From NCBI GenBank assembly GCA_903872565.1, contig CAIQLG010000102.1, forward strand, positions 1 to 40,576: a stretch of DNA of 40,576 nt. Reading direction: 5' to 3'. Source of the DNA: an uncultured Lentisphaerota bacterium (GTDB taxonomy: Bacteria > Verrucomicrobiota > Lentisphaeria > Victivallales > GWF2-50-93). Below, in pieces: positions 14,965 through 24,002 of this stretch. The notes under the pieces are model-generated. The model saw only the letters and a program-made list of their open reading frames with translations. It was not told the DNA's origin and ran no database searches. The first letter of the stretch is position 1. Every line of letters starts with the position of its first letter. Position numbers and translations under genes: made by a program.

Positions 14965-16086
14965 CTATACACCAAATATTTTTCTGCCTTCTGCGAAGAC
15001 AGCCACAGGATATGATGACATTTCGAAGGGGTCCCCGTTCCAACATACGAAGCTTGCCCACTTGCCTTTTTCAAGTGTTCCGAGGAACTTGTCAACCCCA
15101 AGAATCTCAGCATTATCTTTTGTAAGTATTTCCACCGCGCTAGCTTTAGAAACTCCGAGGCGTAGAAAATATCTCAGTGTGCAAAATAGCTGTTCCTGCA
15201 GGACAACAGGGTGATCACTCATCAGACCGAATTTAACCCCGCTTTTCAGGAGAAATCTGATATTTTTCCAACTTTTGTGCTTGAGTTCGACCTTGTAGCC
15301 AAAACTGTCCACAGGACCATAAATTACGGATATTCCTCTTTTTGCAAGGTTTTCAAATGTCTCGAGGTCGTGAACATCTCCGGCATGTTCGACAGTAATT
15401 TTAATTTTGAATTCATCTGTGAAACGCAGAAGTGCCGCGATGTCATCTGTTTTATGCACATGGACTCTGAGAATCGTTTTGCGGTCTAGAAGTTCTTTCA
15501 GAACTTTCTGGCGCGGATTGAGCTTATCAGCCTCTTTCTTACTCTTTGACTTGTCTTTTATTTCGAGAAATTCATTTCTAAGGACAGCCAAACAGCCCAT
15601 TCGCGTTTGAGGACGGGTTCCTTTCCAGTTTATTGTGGACATTGGATTGTATCCAAAGGCTGCCTTCATTCCTGTCCGACAGATAAGGGCGGAATTTGTG
15701 TCTCTCGCATAATTTTTAATAAATGCTGACTGTCCTCCTATGATGTTTCCGCTTCCCGGCAGAACGCATGAGTAAAGCACTCCAGCTTCTATGCTGTCTT
15801 TGAACGCGGAATCATCCATCTGAACTGAATCAAGTGCATCTGCAAGGGCGAGAATGGTATCAAAATGCTCATTGGCTTCGTCTTCTGAAGCCGGTTCACC
15901 TTCCCTGCACATGCCTATATGAGAATGTGGGTCTATGAATGCCGGAGTTATTGTGTGATATTCTTCGCAAATCTTGTCTGAAGCCTTTTCTCCAATAGAA
16001 ACTATTGTTGTGCCATTGAAGTTGATGACTGCGTTCTGGCGGAATTCGCAGCCTGTGTAAAAATTATTTGCTTTTATCGAGTTCAT
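14965..16086 (-). CDS. Amidohydrolase-superfamily protein (imidazolonepropionase-like)
   Basis: This 373-residue metal-dependent hydrolase shows the HxH motif in AFIDPHSHIGM, then VLPGSGNIIGGQSAFIKNYA, KAAFGYNPM, VHVHKTDDIAALLRF (strand-5 histidines), ITVEHAGDVHDLE (strand-6 histidine) and GLMSDHPVVLQEQLF with the catalytic aspartate. The C-terminus returns to the small beta domain (KWASFVCWNGDPFEMSSYP), as in family members processing cyclic amides. The substrate is unknown. Its start overlaps the phosphatase 3' end by 23 bases, so the pair is coupled. Confidence 0.87.
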   Translation of the reverse strand: MNSIKANNFYTGCEFRQNAVINFNGTTIVSIGEKASDKICEEYHTITPAFIDPHSHIGMCREGEPASEDEANEHFDTILALADALDSVQMDDSAFKDSIEAGVLYSCVLPGSGNIIGGQSAFIKNYARDTNSALICRTGMKAAFGYNPMSTINWKGTRPQTRMGCLAVLRNEFLEIKDKSKSKKEADKLNPRQKVLKELLDRKTILRVHVHKTDDIAALLRFTDEFKIKITVEHAGDVHDLETFENLAKRGISVIYGPVDSFGYKVELKHKSWKNIRFLLKSGVKFGLMSDHPVVLQEQLFCTLRYFLRLGVSKASAVEILTKDNAEILGVDKFLGTLEKGKWASFVCWNGDPFEMSSYPVAVFAEGRKIFGV

Positions 16087-16696
16087 TTTGCCCCTGTTTT
16101 CCAGTTAAATCTTTTTTTAACGAATCTATATCAAGTTCTTTGATGAATGTCTCGAGATTTGCCCATATTTTATGGAAATTATAAGCTCCGTCCTTCATTT
16201 CCTTCAATGCATCCTCTTTTGTCCAATTTTGAACTACTATGCGGTAGACTGCGCACATTGTCCCAGTCCTATCAGCTCCGTGCTGGCAATGAACAATAAC
16301 CGGTGTTTTATCAGGATCAGACACGATTTTAAGGAATTTTACAATATCTTCTTTCTCCGGATGCCAGGTTTTCATATAAATATGTTCATAATTGAATTTT
16401 TCCCCACTGTCCTCAATTTTATCCTTATCGGAGTGTAATGCGCGAAGACTTACAATCGTTTTAACTCCGAGCTCCTTGAGCCTTTTCATTCCTTCCTCTG
16501 TCGGCTGTGCGCTTCTGTAAAGCTGATCTGAGACTTTATGCAGGTTGGGAATCCCTTCTTTTTCGATTGGAACAGCCCATTTTTCCGGTCTTGTTTTCCC
16601 TTCCTCTGCCACAGAATTTGGAACATCCTGAGAAATGGCCGAAAAAGTAAAAACAGTTGAGAGTATAAAAATACTGATTGAAAAAAATATTTTCAT
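16064..16696 (-). CDS. Secreted dual-specificity/tyrosine phosphatase-like protein
   Basis: This protein has a signal peptide (MKIFFSISIFILSTVFTFS, cleavage probably after about residue 22) and a phosphatase domain with the P-loop HCQHGADRTG (catalytic cysteine about residue 137, arginine about 143). The YRSAQPTEEGMKRLKELGVKTIVSLR segment is typical of the DSP-like family that acts on phosphotyrosine, inositol phosphates or other small phosphates outside the cytoplasm. I chose the ATG at 16696 because the signal peptide begins there and it shares bases with the stop of an upstream decayed frame (ATGA). The longer start at 16723 adds nine polar residues. Confidence 0.85.
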   Translation of the reverse strand: MKIFFSISIFILSTVFTFSAISQDVPNSVAEEGKTRPEKWAVPIEKEGIPNLHKVSDQLYRSAQPTEEGMKRLKELGVKTIVSLRALHSDKDKIEDSGEKFNYEHIYMKTWHPEKEDIVKFLKIVSDPDKTPVIVHCQHGADRTGTMCAVYRIVVQNWTKEDALKEMKDGAYNFHKIWANLETFIKELDIDSLKKDLTGKQGQNELDKSK

Positions 16697-16968
16697 TCTA
16701 TTTTTCCCCATCCGGGAATGCAAGTTTGGAAATCTTTTTTAAAAGGAGTTAAAACCTTAATTTTTTCCAGTTTTTCCCATTCATTTAAGATATACTCCCA
16801 GAAATCTTTTTTTCTTCCAAATAAGGATATTTATTCTTTCACTACTTTCTAGCTTCGATTTTATTTCCTCGACAGTCCAATTTCTGTAACTGATCCAGCA
16901 GGCCGTCCATCTTCAAAAGCCATAAAAAAACCATGGGGATCAGCGGAATAAAATGATTCCGCATCTGA
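16694..16968 (-). pseudogene. Decayed coding stretch, GNAT-acetyltransferase-like at its 5' end
   Basis: Three minus-strand frames each carry protein-like sequence in turn. The first, 16861-16968, reads SDAESFYSADPHGFFMAFED and then GRPAGS, a clear match to the start of GNAT acetyltransferases (DPxGFFxAxxDGxPxG). A second frame continues as SYRNWTVEEIKSKLESSE. A third frame (about 16693-16840) reads GRKKDFWEYILNEWEKLEKI to a stop that shares ATGA with the phosphatase start. Frameshifts at A-rich tracts would explain this. It is either one broken gene or two fragments. The AT-rich sequence holds no intact ORF. Confidence 0.45.
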
Positions 16969-17001
16969 CTATAGCTTAACGGCTTCATAGAGAACTATTT
17001 C

Positions 17002-17328
17002 TTATTTATTGACTGATTTCCTCTTTTTCCTTGGCTTTTTCCAAACACTTGATGGAACTTCCATAATAAATGAAGGCTCATCAGAGTCATATTCCAAATC
17101 CGAATCATTGTTCTGATTATATGTCGAAGCTAAGAAGCAGAATAATTTTACAATGAAATACATGGCACCGACAGAAAAAACGGCTCCTGCTATAAGGACA
17201 TGACCTGAATCAATCTGGGGGAAGGCAATATGGAGACAATAAGCAATTCCAAGACCAAATCCTATGATGACTCCGCAAATCAATGCTACAATAATTGAAA
17301 GTACAAATATTCGAGATGCCATTACCAT
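17002..17328 (-). CDS. Small two-helix membrane protein
   Basis: This 108-residue protein has two hydrophobic segments (about residues 7-33 and 44-68) and an acidic then basic cytoplasmic-type tail (NDSDLEYDSDEPS, then KKPRKKRKSVNK). AGGA lies 6 bases before the first ATG, supporting that start. No family was recognised. It lies just downstream of the mod gene on the same strand with a spacer of about 64 bases, and may or may not belong to the restriction operon. Confidence 0.55.
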   Translation of the reverse strand: MVMASRIFVLSIIVALICGVIIGFGLGIAYCLHIAFPQIDSGHVLIAGAVFSVGAMYFIVKLFCFLASTYNQNNDSDLEYDSDEPSFIMEVPSSVWKKPRKKRKSVNK

Positions 17329-17392
17329 AATTGTCCTTTCAAAAATACTTTATGCAAATCAGTATAAATCTGCCTTGTTGATCTCATCTGTT

Positions 17393-19393
17393 TTATATTG
17401 CATTTATGCTCTCATCGCCTGCAATGTTGCGGATTTTAATTCTGATGGGTTTTTGGGGAGAGAAGATTTTTCCATCCCAGAATTCTTTTGTTTTTTTGCC
17501 ATTTTTGATGACATAGCCCTTCCTGTCAATCTTGATTTCTGTGTTGCTGTGCCAAACACCATCTTTGTTTTTACAGTCTATGCTAATAAATTCTATTAAT
17601 TCCAAGCCTGTTTCACTTATCTGAATGGGAGTAAAATTACTATCTTTTCCATTAACAGCTACATCATCGTTATCTTCTTCATCGTCACCATTCTCATTGT
17701 CTGAATCACTTCCTTTATCGGGATCTGCCTCTTTTTTAGGAAGAAGAGATTTTCCGATTTTCTGAAGTTCTTTTTTCTTATTGTATTCTTCAATTTTCTG
17801 AATAAGGCGGTCGCTGGTGAATGATTTAAATCGAACAACATATTCTTTACCTTCCTTTTTCATCTCGAAATCTGCAACATCATTGATCACAACATCATCA
17901 AGAACCTCCTTCAGGTCTCGAAGTTCTATTTCAAGATCCGTCGGATTATTCTCCCGGATGAAGGCGTCGAGCTCTTTTTCATCTTCAATGTCAACATAAT
18001 GGACAATTACTTTTTTGACGCTGTCCGGTAGTTCCGGCATGGCTATATTAATAATCCTGTTCATAAGAGGAATATCAAGAATTTTTGTACTGTGATCGAG
18101 AAGATTTGGGATATAACAGGGCATCATCCCTAATTTGCTGTCATGTATTGCACCCACCCAAAAGCTGTCGAGGCTGTCCTCGTTTTTCAGTCCGGTTATG
18201 AGAGTTTTCAGCTTATCCATCGTCTGGGCGGGGTTACGGAAGAGCGAAACCCCGTCCTGAACATCGTAAATATCAAATGGGGCTCCGGCGGCGATAAGCC
18301 TGTCGCGGGCGGTCTGGATACTATTTATTCCCACATCAACGTGAATAAATTTCCGCTTCAAGTCATTTGCGACTTTCGCAGTTACCCCGCTGCCACCAAA
18401 AAAGTCAGCGACAAGCATGCCTTCATCCGAGGATGCCTTTATAATACGATCAATTAACTTCTGAGGTTTTCCTGTCGCATAGCCAATTTCTTTTATTTCT
18501 GAAGCATTTATTCCAATATTCCAGACATCATATTCACCAACACCTGCCTTTTTGAATGTTTTAACTCTTTCCCCACGAGGATTGATATTCCAATAGTACC
18601 AATTTCCCCTATTTTCATCCCATTGATCAAATCTTGCTTCCTGTTCCTTTGTATATGGAATCGCAACTTCATCAAAATTGAAAGTCCATTTTTCAATATC
18701 TTTTGTGTACCAAAAAATGTTATCATGTTTTCTGTTAAATTGTGGGAAGGGATCGCTTCCGCTTGGATACCACCAAACTATCTCATTTCTGAAATTATCC
18801 TCGCCAAACACCTCATCCATGAGGATTTTGACATAGTGGCCGATGTGCCAGTCGAGATGGACGTAGATGCTTGCAGAGTCGTTCATGACGCTTTTTATGG
18901 CGGTGAGATTCTCGAACATCCAATTGAGATAGTCCTCCTTGTTCCAGATGTCGCCGTACATTTTTTCCTCGAAGGCGCGGAGTTCATCAAAGTCTATGCC
19001 ACCGTTCTGATCGCCGTTGCCATTTGTATTATATTCCTCTTCCATTTCAGCGATTTTCCTGGCGATTTCCGGACACCTGCGCAGATTAACTTTCTTGGCA
19101 TAGTCCGCACCACTTGCAAACGGGGGATCAATATAGACGAGGTCAACTTTAACCCCTTTGTCCTTCAGATATGCGCAGGCGGATATGCATTCACCACGGA
19201 TCAGCATATTTTTAGAATTTTCCCCTACAGTTTCTATCTTTTCAAGTTCATAGAAAGGCATTCCACGCCTAATCCGGTCATGGACTCTGTCGTTGTCACG
19301 GTAACTAAGGGCGCGCCTTGTTCTGGTAAAATTATTCAGGATTGCCTGACCTTCGACCGTGCTAGGATAATATGGGATATATTTAACAGGCAT
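17393..19393 (-). CDS. mod: Type III-like DNA methyltransferase (Mod, beta class)
   Basis: This 666-residue protein methylates DNA, most likely adenine. Motif IV DLVYIDPPFASGADY (DPPF at 89-92) comes before motif I VADFFGGSGVTAKVA (331-336), the order of beta-class N6-adenine or N4-cytosine enzymes. Residues 150-320 between them would hold the target recognition region (WWYPSGSDPFPQFNRKHDN and GNWYYWNINPRGE). About 300 residues follow, including the acidic stretch DPDKGSDSDNENGDDEEDND and a basic end. It starts 9 bases after the res stop, so res and mod are one operon. The order res then mod is the reverse of the classical Type III layout. Confidence 0.9.
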   Translation of the reverse strand: MPVKYIPYYPSTVEGQAILNNFTRTRRALSYRDNDRVHDRIRRGMPFYELEKIETVGENSKNMLIRGECISACAYLKDKGVKVDLVYIDPPFASGADYAKKVNLRRCPEIARKIAEMEEEYNTNGNGDQNGGIDFDELRAFEEKMYGDIWNKEDYLNWMFENLTAIKSVMNDSASIYVHLDWHIGHYVKILMDEVFGEDNFRNEIVWWYPSGSDPFPQFNRKHDNIFWYTKDIEKWTFNFDEVAIPYTKEQEARFDQWDENRGNWYYWNINPRGERVKTFKKAGVGEYDVWNIGINASEIKEIGYATGKPQKLIDRIIKASSDEGMLVADFFGGSGVTAKVANDLKRKFIHVDVGINSIQTARDRLIAAGAPFDIYDVQDGVSLFRNPAQTMDKLKTLITGLKNEDSLDSFWVGAIHDSKLGMMPCYIPNLLDHSTKILDIPLMNRIINIAMPELPDSVKKVIVHYVDIEDEKELDAFIRENNPTDLEIELRDLKEVLDDVVINDVADFEMKKEGKEYVVRFKSFTSDRLIQKIEEYNKKKELQKIGKSLLPKKEADPDKGSDSDNENGDDEEDNDDVAVNGKDSNFTPIQISETGLELIEFISIDCKNKDGVWHSNTEIKIDRKGYVIKNGKKTKEFWDGKIFSPQKPIRIKIRNIAGDESINAI

Positions 19394-19402
19394 AACCTCT
19401 CC

Positions 19403-22276
19403 CTAAAAGAATTTTTTTATTGTTTTACTCAAAATCATTATATTATCATCCATGCTCTTATCATCTGACAGATATAGATAATCGAATTTATTGTATCCAA
19501 ATTTCTCATTGTTCATGCTGATGAATTCAGATTCTACGAAGTTACGTCTTAGTAGAAATCTTTTCTCTTCGGCATAGCCGGAGCCTTTTGTTTCAATAAT
19601 CAGAATTTTATGTATTTCTCCATCTTTCCGTTTAATCAAGAGGAAATCCGGCGTATATTTACCAACCCATTTCCAGCATGTCCGATTCCTGGCATAACAA
19701 TCAATCTGAAAATTTGATAAAAATCTGTCACCGTTGTAATACAACTCAAGGTTTCTACCAATCAGATCGTCAATTTTCAATGCCTCCTTAAGAAAATTAA
19801 GCTCGAATGCGCTTTGGGGAAAATTGTATGGAAGATAATGAAATGATCTGTCCTTATCATAGACCGGCAAAGACAACTTTGGTGTGGGCACCATTGAGGC
19901 AATTAAAGGATTTGCTCTTTTTAGTTGTTCAAAATCCTCAAGAAGTTTTTGCAGGGCTTTATCAGGAGATTCTCCTGTCTTGTCGAGTTCTAGTATCTGT
20001 GTACAGGCACCTTCATCCGGGAAAAGGCTTTCGCTTTTTAGGATTGGCTTAAGGTTTTTCACCAATAGCATTTTGGCACTATTGGGAATTATTTCACTTT
20101 CAGTCTTCAGTTCTCTTCTGCTACGGAATGCAAGTCTTATAAGTTTTCTGACTTCGTCCTGCTTGATAGCTTCGTTAAAGAAAATACAACCATCTTTTGG
20201 ACAAGTTATATTTTTAAATATTTTGAGTAATTTATCCTTATAAAGTGACAAGTCTCTTAAAGCTACTGAACCTAAACTTTCCTTTGAAACCTGGAGAACC
20301 CATTGGTTGAAGTCGGCTTTTTTGCCTACAAGCTCATAAATAAGCGTTCTGGTTTCTTTTATATGTTCCAGATTCCTGTGCTCTACAAAAGAGCCTTTTG
20401 ACAAACGATCTTCTTGTCCCAGGATTGAATCAAGTTTGTTTTCAGTGTCTGGTGATGCGTCAATAATAGTTTCATTATATCTTACTTTAAGCTGATAAAA
20501 TTTTACTTCTGGCAATTTAAGATATTCGAGCCTTGAAACCTGTTGGACTGTATCCAAACACTTATTCTTTGACAGCTCGTTGATTTCTTCGATGCTTGTG
20601 TGCTGTTCATCCTTCAATTGCTTGTTGAGTTTTTCGGCGTTGAATTCGTTGAGCCATATCACGGCAGACTCATCCTGCCCTTTGTCAACCTGCCTGAGAC
20701 AGCGGCAGGATGTCTGGAGAACCATGTTCGAGGGACTGTCTCCTTTTTGCGACAATATAACACCCGTCAGACTGCGGCAATCCCATCCTTCCTTGCCTAT
20801 TTGAACAAGCAAAATGAGTTTCCTGTTTTTCCCTGCATTTGTCTCAGGAATGTCGAGAGAAAGGAATTCGAGCTCGTTTTCTTTAGGCAGTTTATGTTTT
20901 TTATTGCCTCTGTGAAACTTCAATATATGCTCCGGATTGATATTCATTTCTCCAATTAGAAACGGGTAGATTTCCTCCTCGAGCCGTTCAATTGATCCGC
21001 AGTAGATGGCGAGTTTGGCACTGCATCCGTTGAAGTAAGTCTTCAGCCCATATTTCGAATAGAAATCCTCGACCCCTTTTTTGATTATCCCTATTGGTTC
21101 AAATCCATGTGCAACTTCGACTTTGGGTTTTTTGAGAAAATTCTGGATTGCAGTGGCAAGAGGATAATAATAGACCGTATTTGTAATTTGTGGCAATTTC
21201 AAGATCACTTTGTCTGCAATTGCAACTTTTTCAGCAGGTGAAAGATAGGGAGTTCCAGAATAACCACAAACCCCTGTAATAGTTCCTCCGGCATTCCACA
21301 TGTTCACAACTTGCCGGAGCTTTATTTCATCTTTCGCCGCATGGTGAACCTCGTCAATATGAATGGCAAGATTTGGAATTTTCCCAATTAGATTGCGCAA
21401 TTCGTTGGCAAAATGATCCTTCTCGTCATCCGATTTTTCAATTAATTCACCAGATTTATCCAAGTCAAGTCTGTCAAGGATGACTTTTTCAGCATTTACT
21501 ATCATGACAAGTCCCCTCAGAGTGTCGAATGGCTGAAAATGGGCGATTTTTTGTGAGTTTGGATTCCTTGCCTTGTTGCTTTTCTTTGCGCTCTTTGGCT
21601 TGTCAAGAATTTCAAATTTCAATATTTTTCTTATATTTGAAGCCGATGGCTCTGGAAGGATCCATGAAGGATCAAAGTTTTGGATTGTTTTCAAGCTCGG
21701 AACAATGGATGATTTCAAACCGGAGGGAATGAGAATTATGAAATTATGGGCGAAAACTTTGTTTTCAGGTTCATTAATTGCAAAATAAAGATCAAGATAA
21801 ATGAATACAGCCATCAAAAATGTTTTCCCGGCACCCATTGGAAGGCTAAAAAGATAGTCAGGATAGTCTATTGAATAGAATAATTTTCTTATTGTTTCAG
21901 GAAAATTTATTTCATCGGCATTTGCAATGATGAATTTTTCAAGGTCTGGGAAAACTGGTTTGCTGTCACCGTTTTTTATCTTGGAAAATTCATAAAAAGC
22001 CCGTGCAGAATTATCTTTTTCAAAAATATTTCTTACCTTCTGGCTTATATGCAGGTCTGACAAATCCTCCCTGCAATTGAAAAGTTCCTGAAAAAACAAA
22101 TTTCTAAGTGGTTTGTTTTCGCATTTCAGCTTTAAAAACAAATATGTTTCAATGGCTTCGATCTGCGTTTCCCTCAGAGAAGCTTTGTCCCTAATGTACT
22201 TAATGATTGAATTAACAGGGCAGCCAGGGGAATTCAACCACCTGTTTTTTGAAACTTTAATTTGCTCGTAAATCAT
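19403..22276 (-). CDS. res: Type III-like restriction subunit: DEAD/DEAH helicase with nuclease end
   Basis: This 957-residue superfamily 2 ATPase has Walker A GAGKT at 148-152 (SLPMGAGKTFLMAVF) and DEVHH at 308-312. The helicase C part includes VQIGKEGWDCRSLTGVILSQ and MVLQTSCRCLRQV (motifs V and VI). The C-terminus has a PD-(D/E)xK-like nuclease core, PDFLLIKRKDGEIHKILI then IETKG (about 876-898). Together with mod it would cut DNA lacking the methyl mark, after ATP-driven translocation or sliding. The N-terminal 120 residues are unrecognised. A 57-base AT-rich spacer separates it from the upstream gene. Confidence 0.88.
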   Translation of the reverse strand: MIYEQIKVSKNRWLNSPGCPVNSIIKYIRDKASLRETQIEAIETYLFLKLKCENKPLRNLFFQELFNCREDLSDLHISQKVRNIFEKDNSARAFYEFSKIKNGDSKPVFPDLEKFIIANADEINFPETIRKLFYSIDYPDYLFSLPMGAGKTFLMAVFIYLDLYFAINEPENKVFAHNFIILIPSGLKSSIVPSLKTIQNFDPSWILPEPSASNIRKILKFEILDKPKSAKKSNKARNPNSQKIAHFQPFDTLRGLVMIVNAEKVILDRLDLDKSGELIEKSDDEKDHFANELRNLIGKIPNLAIHIDEVHHAAKDEIKLRQVVNMWNAGGTITGVCGYSGTPYLSPAEKVAIADKVILKLPQITNTVYYYPLATAIQNFLKKPKVEVAHGFEPIGIIKKGVEDFYSKYGLKTYFNGCSAKLAIYCGSIERLEEEIYPFLIGEMNINPEHILKFHRGNKKHKLPKENELEFLSLDIPETNAGKNRKLILLVQIGKEGWDCRSLTGVILSQKGDSPSNMVLQTSCRCLRQVDKGQDESAVIWLNEFNAEKLNKQLKDEQHTSIEEINELSKNKCLDTVQQVSRLEYLKLPEVKFYQLKVRYNETIIDASPDTENKLDSILGQEDRLSKGSFVEHRNLEHIKETRTLIYELVGKKADFNQWVLQVSKESLGSVALRDLSLYKDKLLKIFKNITCPKDGCIFFNEAIKQDEVRKLIRLAFRSRRELKTESEIIPNSAKMLLVKNLKPILKSESLFPDEGACTQILELDKTGESPDKALQKLLEDFEQLKRANPLIASMVPTPKLSLPVYDKDRSFHYLPYNFPQSAFELNFLKEALKIDDLIGRNLELYYNGDRFLSNFQIDCYARNRTCWKWVGKYTPDFLLIKRKDGEIHKILIIETKGSGYAEEKRFLLRRNFVESEFISMNNEKFGYNKFDYLYLSDDKSMDDNIMILSKTIKKFF

Positions 22277-22289
22277 AAATTTTAAAAAA

Positions 22290-22312
22290 CACTGATTAAA
22301 CTGATTTTTACC
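22290..22312 (+). repeat. Short dispersed intergenic motif
   Basis: CACTGATTAAACTGATTTTT between res and the upstream gene contains two tandem (A/C)CTGATT units. It resembles the CAGATTAAACAGATT-type motifs seen between genes in many environmental bacterial genomes. Only one copy is seen here. Confidence 0.3.
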
Positions 22313-22333
22313 AGCTTAACTTTTACGATTAAG

Positions 22334-22881
22334 TTAGTGCAACATCCCATTTATTTCGTCAATGTCAAATTCAGAGGGGTCAAATTTCCGGCCATACCAT
22401 TCGAGCATTTCTTCGTGTTCCGGGTGTGAAGGCGATTTCATGATTTCCACAAAGTTATAAAATCCTGGAATACCTCCGACATCTTCCGGTGGGCAGGCGT
22501 TTTTACCAGCGATACAGAAAGGCAAAGTTATTCCCGCTTTGATGGGGAGTATCTTTACAAGTTCTATTTTGTGCTCCCAACTGTCTCCGAAGTCGTATTC
22601 ATAAATTATTAAATCCTTTTCCATAGCGAGAAGACTGTCGAGCCTTATCTTTGTTTCATCAAGCATATCATTTTCAAAATCAGGATCAGGTACACCGTAA
22701 TAAGTCTTATCGCGGGTTATAAATTGATGAAGATGCGAGTTTGACCACCCCATGCAGACTTGTAGAATGTCATTCAATTCCGGCAATTTAATGTCGCTTT
22801 CAACCAAAAATTTCCTCCAAATCAGTGGTTTTGTGTCCTGAAGTGAAACCTTCAGTTGATAAACGGTTTTTTTTTCTCCAT
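22334..22881 (-). pseudogene. pRiA4b ORF-3-like protein gene, frameshifted at a poly-A(9) tract
   Basis: The intact downstream frame encodes DILQVCMGWSNSHLHQF, YEYDFGDSWEHKIEL and GIPGFYNFVEIM, characteristic of the plasmid pRiA4b ORF-3-like (IS1096 TnpR-like) family of unknown function. The family N-terminus is also present in the same frame upstream (VYQLKVSLQDTKPLIWRKFL) but has no start codon. The only well-placed ATG (22879-22881, AAGGAG 7 bases upstream) opens a frame that is one base off across nine consecutive A (22867-22875). Ten A would give MEKKKTVYQLK and a full-length protein of about 182 residues. It begins two bases after the pseC stop. Confidence 0.75.
22867..22875 (-). repeat. 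Poly-A(9) tract at the frameshift
   Basis: Nine T on the plus strand, so A9 on the coding strand, occurring at codons 3-5 of the pRiA4b-like gene. Runs of nine or more A are known sites of polymerase slippage, so a minority of transcripts could carry the extra A needed for full translation. Confidence 0.7.
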
Positions 22882-22883
22882 TC

Positions 22884-24002
22884 TTAATCTCCTTCTATTA
22901 GTTTTACTGTCAAATTTTGTTGTTCTTCTGTCAATCCTGGGAACATTGGAATGGAAAGAATTTCCTTGAAAGCTTCTTCGGCGACCGGGCATAATCCGGG
23001 CGAAGTTTGAAGATTTTTCTGATAGTAGGGATGTAGATGAACTGGGATATAATGAACATTGACGCCAATACCGGCATTTCTGAGCTTTTTAAACATTTCA
23101 TCACGACCGATGTTCTGCGAAATTCGCAGGACATAAAGATGATAGGCATGGGTAAGTTCAGAAGAAACTCCAAGCGGTTTTATGTCAGGATTGCCTTTAA
23201 ATGCTCCGTCATACCGTTCGGCAATTTCCCGTCGTTTTGAAATCCAGCCCGTCAGTTTCTTAAGTTGACTTATTCCGAGTGCGCATTGGAAATCGGTGAT
23301 TCTGTAATTATAACCAAGTTCTGCCATTTCATAGAACCAGGAGCCTTTTTCTTCTCTTTGACGGTAGTCGGTAGTAATTCCGTGATTGCGAAACACACGC
23401 ATTTTTTCGGCGAATTTCGCATTGTCTGTAACAATCATTCCACCTTCTCCGGTGGTGATATGTTTGACCGGATGAAAACTGAAACAGGTCATATCGGCAA
23501 GAGTTCCGACTCTGCGCCCCTTGTATTTTCCACCGATTGAATGACAAGCATCGGAAATTAGAATAATTCCGTATTTTTTTGCGATTTTCGCAAGCTTGTC
23601 ATAGTCGCAGGGCTGTCCTGCATAATCAACTGCAATTATTGCTTTTGTTTTTTTTGTGATTTTCTTTTCAACTTCTGCCGGATCAAGGAGAAGTGTTTCC
23701 GGCAGGACATCTGCAAAAAGAGGGATTCCACCGCAGTAGAGGATGCAGTTGGCACTGGCAACAAAGGTCATTGGAGTGACAATGACTTCATCTCCGGTGC
23801 CGATTCCGGCGGCGTTTGCGGCACAATGAAGAGCGGCAGTTCCATTTGAAACTGCGACTGCGAATTTCGCACCTGTAAAATTGCAGATGGCTTTTTCAAA
23901 TTCAGCTACTTTTGGTCCGGTGGTGATGAAATCCGATCTCAAAGCTTCGATGACGGAATTCACATCATCCTGCTCAATTATCTGTTTCCCGTAGGGTATC
24001 AT
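22884..24002 (-). CDS. pseC: PseC-type PLP aminotransferase (DegT/DnrJ/EryC1)
   Basis: This enzyme transfers an amino group to C4 of the UDP-4-keto-6-deoxy sugar made by PseB. The 372-residue protein shows the family pattern: FAVAVSNGTAALHCA (cofactor phosphate site), TPMTFVASANCILYCGG, the cofactor aspartate in LISDACHSIGG (D151), and the PLP lysine K180 in FSFHPVKHITTGEGG. The tail HYIPVHLHPYYQ is typical of PseC-like enzymes. It starts next to the ketosynthase stop (TAAATG), so both are co-translated. Confidence 0.88.
   Translation of the reverse strand: MIPYGKQIIEQDDVNSVIEALRSDFITTGPKVAEFEKAICNFTGAKFAVAVSNGTAALHCAANAAGIGTGDEVIVTPMTFVASANCILYCGGIPLFADVLPETLLLDPAEVEKKITKKTKAIIAVDYAGQPCDYDKLAKIAKKYGIILISDACHSIGGKYKGRRVGTLADMTCFSFHPVKHITTGEGGMIVTDNAKFAEKMRVFRNHGITTDYRQREEKGSWFYEMAELGYNYRITDFQCALGISQLKKLTGWISKRREIAERYDGAFKGNPDIKPLGVSSELTHAYHLYVLRISQNIGRDEMFKKLRNAGIGVNVHYIPVHLHPYYQKNLQTSPGLCPVAEEAFKEILSIPMFPGLTEEQQNLTVKLIEGD

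Noticed and set aside
14942-15061. Longer N-terminus for the flavodoxin-type reductase
   Set aside because: It overlaps the amidohydrolase 3' end and the FMN motif starts right after the ATG at 14941, which has its own GAGG.
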